Of a DNA stretch of 64,000 nt, positions 16,944 to 24,847 are shown piece after piece. The first letter of the stretch is position 1. Each line of letters opens with the position of its first letter. Location: the NCBI GenBank assembly GCA_016715825.1, contig JADJXO010000008.1:23534-87533 (forward strand), written 5' to 3'. A program made the translations under genes and the position numbers. This DNA comes from Nitrospira sp. (GTDB taxonomy: Bacteria > Nitrospirota > Nitrospiria > Nitrospirales > Nitrospiraceae). The notes under the pieces are model-generated. The model searched no databases, was not told the origin of the DNA, and saw only the letters and a list, made by a program, of their open reading frames with translations.

Positions 16944-18605
16944 ATGGGCGACAAAGCCACTATTGGTTCTGCCGTATTGGACCGACTGCATCGCCTCGGC
17001 GTTCGTCATATCTTCGGTATTCCGGGTGACTACGTCCTCTCCCTCTATCAATTGATCGAAGCCTCACCGATTAAACATGTGGGAACGACGCGAGAAGACT
17101 GTGCCGGGTTTGCGGCAGACGCCTATGCCCGAATCAACGGGATCGGGGCAGTCTGTGTGACCTACTGTGTCGGTGGGCTCAATACCGTCAACGCCATTGC
17201 CTGCGCCTATGCCGAACGGTCGCCGGTCGTCCTCCTGACCGGTTCACCAGGTCTGTCTGAACGAACTCGCACCCCTTACTTACATCACATGGTCCGAGAT
17301 TTTTCCACTCAGCGAGAGGTCTTCGAACGGATGACCGTGGCTGCGGTCACTCTGGACGATCCCCTGACTGCTGAGCGCGAGATGGATCAAGCCTTTGCCG
17401 CCCTGCTTCGCTACCGCCGCCCCATTTATATCGAAATCCCCCGCGATATGGTCCACTGTCCGTTGACTGGGGGAATGAAGCCGATCTGCATCGAAGATAC
17501 GCCGAGCGACCCCGCCGCCTTGGAAGAAGCGCTCAGCGAAGTTCGAATCATGCTGGCGTCGGCAAAACGGCCGGCTATGCTCGTCGGCGCCGAAGTCGGC
17601 CGCTTCGGGTTACAGGACGACTTGGCGCGCTTGGTCGAGCGCCTCAACATTCCCATCGCCTCCACCTTGCTCGGCAAATCGATCATTCGGGAAGATCATC
17701 CCCTCTATGTGGGCGTGTACGGTGGACTCATCGGCCGAGAAGAAGTCCAGGCGTTCATCAACGACTCTGACTGTCTGTTGATCCTGGGATCTGTTTTATC
17801 CGATGTGGAAGACCTGGATGCACGATCGCCGTTGCTGTCTGAAGGACGAACGATCCATGCCACGGCCGATCGTGTCGCCATCAAGCACCATCGGTATGAA
17901 TCGATCAAGTTCCAGGATTTTGTCCAGGGCCTGGTACGATCTCCGCTTCCCTCGTTTTCTCATGCTCCACGCACGCTTCCGACTCGGTCCGTCGCAACCT
18001 CGTCGGTTCTGAATTTGGATGCGCCGGTCACGCTGGAGGGGCTGTTCCGACATCTGGATACCGTCCTCACCGAAAAGACCGTCGTCATTGCCGATGTGGG
18101 TGAGTCGCTCTTCGCGGCGGCCGATCTGCACGTGCGCCATCGGTTTGAGTTTCTATCACCGGCTTATTACACGTCGATGGGGTTCGCTGTGCCTGCAGCC
18201 TTGGGCGCTGCATTTGCCGACCCGAGCCTGCGACCTATCGTCCTGGTAGGAGACGGTGCGTTTCAGATGACCGGAACTGAATTGGCCAGTTGCGTGCGGT
18301 ATGGGCAAGCTCCGATTGTCATCGTGCTCAATAACCGAGGCTATTCGACAGAACGCGAAATTCTGGAAGGTCCTTTCAACGATGTCCATGAATGGCAGTA
18401 TGAACGGGTGTGCGAGCTGATCGGCGGTGGCAAAGGGTCACGCGTGAGCACGCAAAGAGAATTTGAACAGGGTCTCGCCGCCGCCTTTGCGGACGGAAGC
18501 CAGCTTCACCTTCTCAACGTCCTCTTGAACCCGAATGACCGTTCCCCTGGCATGGTACGCTTGGCACGTCGCCTCGGAAAGAAACTTTCGACCGACAAGC
18601 CATAG
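16944..18605 (+). CDS. Thiamine diphosphate-dependent 2-oxoacid decarboxylase (pyruvate/indolepyruvate type)
   Basis: 553 residues. All landmark residues of the pyruvate/indolepyruvate decarboxylase family are present: GDY near residue 29, the cofactor-activating Glu51 in TREDCAGFAADAYAR, the catalytic His pair at 114-115 (YLHHMV), and the ThDP/Mg motif VGDGAFQMTGTE followed by LNNRGYS. The His pair separates it from acetolactate synthases. It would convert a 2-oxoacid to an aldehyde and CO2 in the cytosol; the substrate cannot be read. GAGG lies before the ATG. Its presence in an apparent aerobic autotroph is unusual. Confidence 0.85.
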   Translation: MGDKATIGSAVLDRLHRLGVRHIFGIPGDYVLSLYQLIEASPIKHVGTTREDCAGFAADAYARINGIGAVCVTYCVGGLNTVNAIACAYAERSPVVLLTGSPGLSERTRTPYLHHMVRDFSTQREVFERMTVAAVTLDDPLTAEREMDQAFAALLRYRRPIYIEIPRDMVHCPLTGGMKPICIEDTPSDPAALEEALSEVRIMLASAKRPAMLVGAEVGRFGLQDDLARLVERLNIPIASTLLGKSIIREDHPLYVGVYGGLIGREEVQAFINDSDCLLILGSVLSDVEDLDARSPLLSEGRTIHATADRVAIKHHRYESIKFQDFVQGLVRSPLPSFSHAPRTLPTRSVATSSVLNLDAPVTLEGLFRHLDTVLTEKTVVIADVGESLFAAADLHVRHRFEFLSPAYYTSMGFAVPAALGAAFADPSLRPIVLVGDGAFQMTGTELASCVRYGQAPIVIVLNNRGYSTEREILEGPFNDVHEWQYERVCELIGGGKGSRVSTQREFEQGLAAAFADGSQLHLLNVLLNPNDRSPGMVRLARRLGKKLSTDKP

Positions 18606-19013
18606 GTACAATCCTTCACCCCTGCCTCCTTTTCCCTACACCCTAAAAGGGAAGCTCCCCCAAGACCCCAAAAATCTCTGAGGAAAACAACACACATGAC
18701 ATGTTATCGTTGCCACCAGTGATGGCATGTCCTCTGCATCTGTTCCTAGAAGAAAGGGACCGTTGCTCCGCGCCCATCCAGGCTTTACGCACGATCGCAT
18801 TTCAGCCATAATGTTGAATACGTAGCGAGAATGTCGAGTCGTACTTTTGTCAAAATGGTGCGAGTACCGCTCCTCACGGTTTCGGCCGGCGAGGCCCCGT
18901 CCAATTTGACCCGGAGCTGAACAGACAGGACCCGCCGAACAATTTTCGGCGCGTCGTCTGAGCAGCCGACACTGGTCTTCGCTCAACGGCGATGAACACT
19001 ATCTTTGGGCCCT
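18606..19013. other. Intergenic region without a supported gene
   Basis: About 408 bases between two rightward genes. The only long frames run on the minus strand and have no ribosome site or familiar sequence. A small hairpin GCCGAA/TTCGGC is present near 18935-18951. No terminator with a T-tract was seen. Confidence 0.4.
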
Positions 19014-19886
19014 ATGCCACAATATCTCCTGTTCACTGACCTAGACGGTTCGCTGTTAGACGGAAACACCTACTCGTTCGACGAAGCCCGGCCAGCGCTC
19101 GACCTGCTCCGCTCCCAGGATATTCCGGTCATTTTGGTCTCCGGAAAGACTTGTGCCGAAATCGAACCGCTTCGCGAACGATTGGACCATCAGGCACCCT
19201 TTATCGTCGAGAACGGAGCGGCGGTGTATGTCCCGCTCGAGACCTTTGACTTCACTCCGGCACGATCTCGCCGACGTGCTTCGTATCACGTCATAGAATT
19301 AGGCACTCCCTATGCGCTTCTCCGCGATGTCCTCCGACAAATCGAGGACGCGGTAGGAACGAGGCTGCAAGGGTTCGGCGATCTATCAGTCGATGAGGTC
19401 ATGGCGACGACAGGGCTTTCACGTGAAGACGCGCTGCGGTCGATGCTTCGCGAGTTCGATGAACCATTCTTGGTCAACGGACCTCCCAAATTGATCGAGG
19501 AGATCTGTCGCCAAATCGTGACGCGAGGTCTAAATTGGACACGAGGAGGGCGTTTCTTTCACTTGATGGGAAACAACGATAAAGGCCGGGCAGTCGAGAT
19601 CCTGCTTCGATGCTATACACGACAAGGACTCGATCCTGACCTGTCGGATCTCGAGACCATTGGTATCGGTGATAGCCTCAACGACCTCCCCCTCTTACTT
19701 ACGGTCGATCATCCGATATTAGTGCAAAAACCGGACGGATCCTACGACCCAGACATCACTCTCCCCAACCTCATTCGAGCCCCAGGCATCGGACCAGCCG
19801 GATGGAACCATGCTGTTCTGGATATCCTTCAGCGTGCCTCAGAAAAGACACCGCAAGGGCAACCTCTGAATATCAGAATCAGTTGA
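19014..19886 (+). CDS. mpgP: Mannosyl-3-phosphoglycerate phosphatase-like HAD hydrolase
   Basis: 290 residues from the ATG at 19014. LLFTDLDGSLLDGNTYSFDEARPALDLL is the HAD motif I (nucleophile and acid Asp in DLDGS), ILVSGKTCAEIEPL is motif II, NDKGRAVEIL gives the Lys of motif III, and IGIGDSLNDLPLL is motif IV. The cap region and overall length match the MPG phosphatase branch (IIB), which makes mannosylglycerate, a compatible solute. No mannosyl-3-phosphoglycerate synthase lies in the window, so the pathway is not demonstrated. The alternative is another sugar phosphatase of the same branch. Confidence 0.75.
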   Translation: MPQYLLFTDLDGSLLDGNTYSFDEARPALDLLRSQDIPVILVSGKTCAEIEPLRERLDHQAPFIVENGAAVYVPLETFDFTPARSRRRASYHVIELGTPYALLRDVLRQIEDAVGTRLQGFGDLSVDEVMATTGLSREDALRSMLREFDEPFLVNGPPKLIEEICRQIVTRGLNWTRGGRFFHLMGNNDKGRAVEILLRCYTRQGLDPDLSDLETIGIGDSLNDLPLLLTVDHPILVQKPDGSYDPDITLPNLIRAPGIGPAGWNHAVLDILQRASEKTPQGQPLNIRIS

Positions 19887-19917
19887 TGGCGAGCTACTCT
19901 TCCCTGTACAGAAGCCG

Positions 19918-20361
19918 CTAATCTTCCGCTGGATTGATGATATGGAGCCCCGCGGTTTTCGATGCTGCGAGCAGCTGGGTATCGGCGCTGACCACGGTCA
20001 ACCGCAAGGGCTTCAGCTCTAACGCTAAGGCTAAGTGCATCGCCTGAAGTGATCGAAGGAACGGATACTCTAAAGCCAACTCCTTGGTCGCCAGATAGGT
20101 CTCCATTCTTGGTGCAATAAACTGATAGAGCCCCTGTTTTGACTCAATCTCGAACTTATGCAGAACAGAATAGCAATCATCCCGCGTGATCTGCCCCTCT
20201 TGGGCGCGCGCACACAGAGTCGTGAAGAAATCCGTGACGGACCATGTCGGAAGGATGGCTACTTTCCCACGTTTCACCATCAACTTATTCACAATCCGTG
20301 TGCCTCGCTCCATACTGTACCGCTTCACCAGTGCAGTTGAATCAAAATAATAGTACGGCAT
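19918..20361 (-). CDS. PIN-domain toxin (VapC-like)
   Basis: 147 residues starting YYYFDSTALVKRYSMERG, the first PIN Asp; further acidic positions follow in TDFF, LQAMHLALALEL and VVSADTQLL. This is the pattern of a type II PIN endoribonuclease. It follows its presumed antitoxin with a 4-base gap. Confidence 0.8.
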   Translation of the reverse strand: MPYYYFDSTALVKRYSMERGTRIVNKLMVKRGKVAILPTWSVTDFFTTLCARAQEGQITRDDCYSVLHKFEIESKQGLYQFIAPRMETYLATKELALEYPFLRSLQAMHLALALELKPLRLTVVSADTQLLAASKTAGLHIINPAED

Positions 20362-20365
20362 CTCT

Positions 20366-20635
20366 TTACACCCTCCCCTTCAAAATGATTTCGGCCAATG
20401 GCCCTTGGAGCTTGGAGAGCCGGTCCTGTAACTCATCGAGCGGGACCTCTTCATACCCTTCTTTACGAAAGGTGTCCGCCAAGTTACCCTGGTTGAAGGA
20501 CAGTGTGTCTTGCTTCAGACGATCATTCAAGCGCCGCTTAGCCAGTCGGCTTGAGACTTTTTGTCCCGACTTGGTCAAGCCTCTGCCCCTGCTGCGTGGA
20601 GCACGACTGACGGACACGTCATCCGATCTTTTCAC
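20366..20635 (-). CDS. Antitoxin partner of the PIN toxin
   Basis: 89 residues: a strongly basic N-terminal part (SRAPRSRGRGLTKSGQKVSSRLAKRRLNDR) and an acidic C-terminal helix (EEVPLDELQDRLSKLQG). No standard DNA-binding fold is evident, but length, position directly before the PIN gene and charge distribution suggest an antitoxin. The basic N-terminus may bind DNA. Confidence 0.65.
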   Translation of the reverse strand: MKRSDDVSVSRAPRSRGRGLTKSGQKVSSRLAKRRLNDRLKQDTLSFNQGNLADTFRKEGYEEVPLDELQDRLSKLQGPLAEIILKGRV

Positions 20636-20666
20636 GATTATGACCTCCTCAGATATGAACGTTCAC

Positions 20667-21806
20667 TCACGGACCCACCATTGACTCTTCTCGCGGACAA
20701 CCCACCGGCATCCCCGTTATGACGGGTGACGCATCATCGTCAAGAATCTGTGCCGCAATCGCCTTTGCCACTTCGGACGACACGTCTTGCTGCATTACGC
20801 GAAGCGTTTTCGCCATCGCTTCGCCCTCTGTCAAATGCCCCTCCTTCCCTCCCCGGGCAACCGCCCCAATGACTTGCCTCGTGACGAGATTCAGAACTTC
20901 AAAATCGCTGCACCATCGGACATATTTGAAGTGTGGATCCCCCACCTGGATGGGGAAGAGCCGCACCGTGCCACGAACGAGTACCTCCGTCGAGCCGGTG
21001 TCGACCTCACTTACCTGGGGCCTCACATGCAGCCCCTCTCGAAGCAGCCCTTCGACCAGCGCATGCTGGGCCAGCTCCCCTTGCTCGCCGGACACCTGTA
21101 CCGAGAGCACCAGATTTGTCGCGAGAAACTGCTCCAATTCCCTGAATAATTCGTTCGGTCGATGGGCAGGAGGAATTCCTTGTCCACTAGGGCGAACCAC
21201 TCGCAAATCCATGTTATAGGCCTCTCGCAGAACCGTGTCTTGAACAGCCGTGAAGAGCGCACGGACCTTCGCAAGCTTGTCTGTTGCCTGCCTGGCCTCT
21301 GCAACCTCCGCGGTGATCGTCCGATCCAATTCCCCGAGCTTATCCATCAACGACACTTCCGCCTGAGATCGATTCATCACGGCGAGGGCATGGTGCACCT
21401 TCTTGTCCGAGTCGTACCAATTGTCCAGGACTCTGACATTCTCGAGCACCTTCTCGGTCGAGACGTTCGTCACGCTATCGATCGTCAACCGTCTCTCGGT
21501 ATTCACAAGGCCCTGGTTCTCGACGATCGAATAGGACTCCTGGTCTTTGGCATGCGAAGCCACTTTCGCCTTAAAGATGCGTGCCACCGCCGCATACGCC
21601 TGATCCTCCGCGCTGCTCCGATTGTCGGCTTGTCCGACCCCGGTCAGATAGTGCGCGGGAGGATAGTCCGAGGTCCGACCATCGACCCACGTGGGTTTGT
21701 CTTTTCCCAATATCCAGGTACATCCACCGGTCATCGGCACGACTCCACAGAGACACAGACCGATCACCATCCTTTGCCCCAGCATCGATCCACACCGGTT
21801 GATCAT
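20667..21806 (-). CDS. LPP20-family lipoprotein (second of the operon)
   Basis: 379 residues from the ATG at 21806, which overlaps the upstream stop by 4 bases (ATGA). A lipobox (VVPMTGGC, Cys ~29) follows a hydrophobic segment. The body contains LTGVGQADNRSSAEDQAYAAVARIFKAKVASHAKD, the LPP20 pattern, then a long helical stretch and a C-terminal domain (VEGLLREGLHVRPQVSEV) that resembles a CsgG/FlgT-like fold. It closes the four-lipoprotein operon. It is probably in the outer membrane, facing the periplasm. Confidence 0.75.
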   Translation of the reverse strand: MINRCGSMLGQRMVIGLCLCGVVPMTGGCTWILGKDKPTWVDGRTSDYPPAHYLTGVGQADNRSSAEDQAYAAVARIFKAKVASHAKDQESYSIVENQGLVNTERRLTIDSVTNVSTEKVLENVRVLDNWYDSDKKVHHALAVMNRSQAEVSLMDKLGELDRTITAEVAEARQATDKLAKVRALFTAVQDTVLREAYNMDLRVVRPSGQGIPPAHRPNELFRELEQFLATNLVLSVQVSGEQGELAQHALVEGLLREGLHVRPQVSEVDTGSTEVLVRGTVRLFPIQVGDPHFKYVRWCSDFEVLNLVTRQVIGAVARGGKEGHLTEGEAMAKTLRVMQQDVSSEVAKAIAAQILDDDASPVITGMPVGCPREESMVGP

Positions 21807-23287
21807 TGCAGCACACGCCGAATGATGAACAGGGTTTGGCCGGCAGACAGCGAGATTGCCTGTCCATCCTTCCCCATCATGCGATGTCCTGGCGGTTGAA
21901 CAGAGACCTGATACTGACCAGGTGAGACCCATGCCTTGGCGACGTGAATTTCATCAGGTAAGGTCTGCCAGCTTCGCTTATCGGCTTCTTCCGAGGCCAC
22001 CGCGGCCCCCTTGGTGATCAATTCCACCAGCAGTCCCACCCACGGAGCGGCATCTCTCCCCGCCGCATGTTGTGCGCCTCGGGTAATGCCTTCCGCCATC
22101 GCAAATTTGGTCGCAGCTCTGGCAAGGGCCTTCACCGTCATCGCGGGCAGACGCTCCGAAAGACTCTGTTCGGCCAGGGCTGTTATATTTTGAGCCAGCT
22201 CCGATCGGACGGTCACGGAGCGCCCACGTGAATCCGTCAACGTCATGGCATCAGACGGAACTCGCGTTTTCTGTCGAACCAATTGCGGAAGCGCTACTCG
22301 AACTACCCGCCCATTGAGGCCATAGAGAACGCTGTCGACCATGCGATCCCTCCTGTAGGGCTGATACAACACCCCTCTATTTAGCAAAACTAACTGTACG
22401 GCATCAAGACTGATCGGCAAATCGAGTAACAGGTCTTCCTTTCGGGGAGCCCGCCCATTGTAGCTGATCATCACAACCTGAGCGGATCGCCCACCAGAAA
22501 TCGAAGGCTCCCAGGTCACATCTGGGAAAGCTTTCCGGTATGACTCAAATTCCGTCGTCAGCCCGAGGGCCTCGGTTGTGCGTAGGAGATCAGCCCGTAA
22601 AGATGGAGGAAACGACATCTTCGCCCACCCACTCATGGCACCATACGCCTCGTAGGCATTCCGATAGGCGATGAACGCATTGTTGAGATCTCCGGCTGCT
22701 TCGTAGAGAATCCCGCTCAGGTATCGAGCAAATCCGTCGTTTCGGTACTTGCCCTTGTCCTTGACCCGATCGCCAAGCACATTCAGACGATGGTCGACAC
22801 GACGCACCTCCACCAATGCCTCGTCGACGTGCCCCTGCGCAGCATAGTTCAACGCCTTGATCACGTTGACCATCACATGCTCGTACGCATCCCCTTCGTA
22901 GGGTAAGGCGTTGTCATTGGTCAGAAAGGCGGCGGTTTCGGTACGGATACTCTTGGTATAGAGCCGCTCAATATCCTCTTCTGCTCGATTCAGTGCTGCG
23001 TTGCTGTGCTCGTACTGGCCGGCCAACTGCAGCACCATACCGCGATCCATCGCGTATAAGAGCCGACCTCTCGCACCATACTCTTGCTCAGCGTGCTCAA
23101 CGATCGTGGCAGCCCGATGCGGATCGCCGGCTTGTAAGCTTTGTTCGATCAGAAGATAGTGATTGACTGAGAGACCACAGCCCGTCAGGAGAAAAAGAAC
23201 GACAACTGACAAGACCGACGAGATGGGAGTGGTAACGCCCAACCACACAGAACCCCTGGGGGAAAACCGTGGGAGGAATGGTCTCAA
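21803..23287 (-). CDS. COG3014-family lipoprotein
   Basis: 494 residues. The TTG start at 23287 is preferred because it gives a positively charged signal N-region (RPFLPRFSPRG); a GTG at 23248 behind AGGGG is possible. VVVLFLLTGCGLS holds the lipobox. The N-terminal half is TPR-like (AGDPHRAATIVEHAEQEYGARGRLLYAMDRG, YEAAGDLNNAFIAYRNAYEAYG) and matches COG3014, an uncharacterised family usually found with LpoB and LPP20 genes. The C-terminal half is beta-rich (VVMISYNGRAPRKEDLL, VSVQPPGHRMMGK). Confidence 0.75.
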   Translation of the reverse strand: MRPFLPRFSPRGSVWLGVTTPISSVLSVVVLFLLTGCGLSVNHYLLIEQSLQAGDPHRAATIVEHAEQEYGARGRLLYAMDRGMVLQLAGQYEHSNAALNRAEEDIERLYTKSIRTETAAFLTNDNALPYEGDAYEHVMVNVIKALNYAAQGHVDEALVEVRRVDHRLNVLGDRVKDKGKYRNDGFARYLSGILYEAAGDLNNAFIAYRNAYEAYGAMSGWAKMSFPPSLRADLLRTTEALGLTTEFESYRKAFPDVTWEPSISGGRSAQVVMISYNGRAPRKEDLLLDLPISLDAVQLVLLNRGVLYQPYRRDRMVDSVLYGLNGRVVRVALPQLVRQKTRVPSDAMTLTDSRGRSVTVRSELAQNITALAEQSLSERLPAMTVKALARAATKFAMAEGITRGAQHAAGRDAAPWVGLLVELITKGAAVASEEADKRSWQTLPDEIHVAKAWVSPGQYQVSVQPPGHRMMGKDGQAISLSAGQTLFIIRRVLQ

Positions 23288-23302
23288 CAGTGTCCGCGGA
23301 AC

Positions 23303-23941
23303 TTAAAAGACGGTACGCTTCTTTTCGACCACCTTCTTGATCTTCTTTTGCCCATACCAGACCTTGGCATTACTCTCCAGATCGATCATCTGAAGATCAA
23401 CCTGATAGAAGACGGCTTTGGTCCCGTCGGCTTCGTCGAGAATGGTGGCAATCGTGCCCTTCATCATGAAATCAGCCCCAGTCTCTTTCCCTGGTGACTT
23501 CTGAGTCTCTTCGCGCGCGTAGATCGCTTGCTCTTTGCGTTCAGCTCGAACCTCGTCACGCTCACCTTTGCCGGCCACAAACGTGACCTTCTGGGAATTG
23601 GTGAGTTCCTTTTCCAGATCCGTGATGAACGTCTGGACGCTGATATGTTCATGACTGCTGTTCAGCACGGTCCCTACCACGACGACAGGCTGACGTTGGT
23701 TCGTCTTTTCAAAATTGCCGAGCCACGGATATTGCAGAGCGTCCTTGATCATCGCCTCTGCCACCACTCGGGAATCCGTGTCGTTCCACCGACCACTCAG
23801 GTCAGTAACCACCCCGGTGTCGACTCGAGTGACCTTTGTTTCATGACCGCAGCCGGACAGGACGAACGCAACCGTCACCGTGGCAATAAGCGAATAACTC
23901 ACTCCTTGGATCACAGGACGCCTCCCAAGCGAAGGGACCAT
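23303..23941 (-). CDS. LpoB-like penicillin-binding-protein activator lipoprotein
   Basis: 212 residues with a signal peptide and lipobox (VAFVLSGCGHET). The core VVTDLSGRWNDTDSRVVAEAMIKDAL, RQPVVVVGTVLNSSHEHISVQTFITDLEKEL, GADFMMKGTIATI and YQVDLQMIDLESNAKVWYGQKKIKK is the LpoB family pattern. LpoB activates PBP1b from the outer membrane in enterobacteria; whether that holds here is unknown. It lies 15 bases before the COG3014 gene and 21 bases after the LPP20 gene. Confidence 0.8.
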   Translation of the reverse strand: MVPSLGRRPVIQGVSYSLIATVTVAFVLSGCGHETKVTRVDTGVVTDLSGRWNDTDSRVVAEAMIKDALQYPWLGNFEKTNQRQPVVVVGTVLNSSHEHISVQTFITDLEKELTNSQKVTFVAGKGERDEVRAERKEQAIYAREETQKSPGKETGADFMMKGTIATILDEADGTKAVFYQVDLQMIDLESNAKVWYGQKKIKKVVEKKRTVF

Positions 23942-23962
23942 CTTCTACCTATTCAGCACCGT

Positions 23963-24529
23963 TTACCGAACATCTCGCCGTTCCTCTTCCTGCTCCAAAC
24001 GCTCAAAGAGACGATCGGCATTCTTTCTCACATAGTCTCGAACCTGGGCATTGAGCTCTTTGGCCTGCTCCAAGTTGTTCTTCATATCCTCTAAATTGAG
24101 CTTGGTCAAGACATAATACGTATTGGTCTTGGGGTCCATATACTGATCGACTTTCCGCACGCCGCTGAGTGTCGTGGTCGTGATGGTCTTGATCGCGCGC
24201 TCGACGTTTTGCTCTTCCGTATTTCGCGTGAAATCCCCTGCCGTCGTCGAAGCGGCATAATCTCTCATTAAATATCCCGTATAGGTTTCGAAGGTCTTTG
24301 CAATCTCGGCCCGGCCTCGGTTCTCTGCCGTATCCCATGCCAGCGGGATATTGCGTACTCCCGTGACAGCACCCACCCCATAAAAGGCTTTGCTGTCTTT
24401 TTCATTGAACGCCCCGGATCCCATTTGGACCCACTTGGGGGGACCACCGCAAGCCACAAGTGTCACCATTAGCAGGACCGTAAGACAGAGGCCGACCAGC
24501 CTCGAGTGAGTCAGTTGCGACCTGATCAT
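23963..24529 (-). CDS. LPP20-family lipoprotein (first of the operon)
   Basis: 188 residues, with GGAGGAGG before the ATG. A signal peptide ends in the lipobox LMVTLVACGG. The body, AFYGVGAVTGVRNIPLAWDTAENRGRAEIAKTFETY and YVLTKLNLEDMKNNLEQ, is typical of the LPP20 family, named for a Helicobacter outer-membrane lipoprotein. The C-terminal ~40 residues are a charged helix (RDYVRKNADRLFERLEQEEERR). It is the promoter-proximal gene of the four-lipoprotein operon. Confidence 0.8.
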   Translation of the reverse strand: MIRSQLTHSRLVGLCLTVLLMVTLVACGGPPKWVQMGSGAFNEKDSKAFYGVGAVTGVRNIPLAWDTAENRGRAEIAKTFETYTGYLMRDYAASTTAGDFTRNTEEQNVERAIKTITTTTLSGVRKVDQYMDPKTNTYYVLTKLNLEDMKNNLEQAKELNAQVRDYVRKNADRLFERLEQEEERRDVR

Positions 24530-24676
24530 AGCAATCCTCCTCCAGATGAATAAGAAGTGTTCCTTACGTAGCGGCTACGCGTAAAAACCGTGAAATCATG
24601 CTAACATGTGGGTTTTAATCCGTCAACGCAACGCTCGCTACAAGCTTCACCCTCGATCACAAACCAAGGAGGATCT

Positions 24677-24847
24677 GTGGCAGACATCCAAATTACAGAC
24701 GGGATTCTTCGCATTCAGCAGCTTGATATCCAAGACCCCACCGTGGCAGCCATCCTCTCGGCCTACCCTCAAACACGCTGGGCAGAAATCACACGTCGCG
24801 CAGTGAAGATTGGGCTGGGGTATTTGAAAGGCGGAGAACGGGACTAA
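24677..24847 (+). CDS. 56-residue conserved-looking small protein
   Basis: A GTG start follows a near-perfect AGGAGG. The product has a hydrophobic/polar pattern (IQITDGILRIQQLDIQDPTVAAILSAY, then ITRRAVKIGLGYLKGG) suggesting a short strand and two helices, but no membrane segment. It is convergent with the caspase-like gene, sharing 4 bases at their stop codons. Family and function unknown. Confidence 0.6.
   Translation: MADIQITDGILRIQQLDIQDPTVAAILSAYPQTRWAEITRRAVKIGLGYLKGGERD

Noticed and set aside
18636..18986. 116-residue minus-strand frame in the spacer before mpgP
   Set aside because: No ribosome site, odd composition and no similarity.
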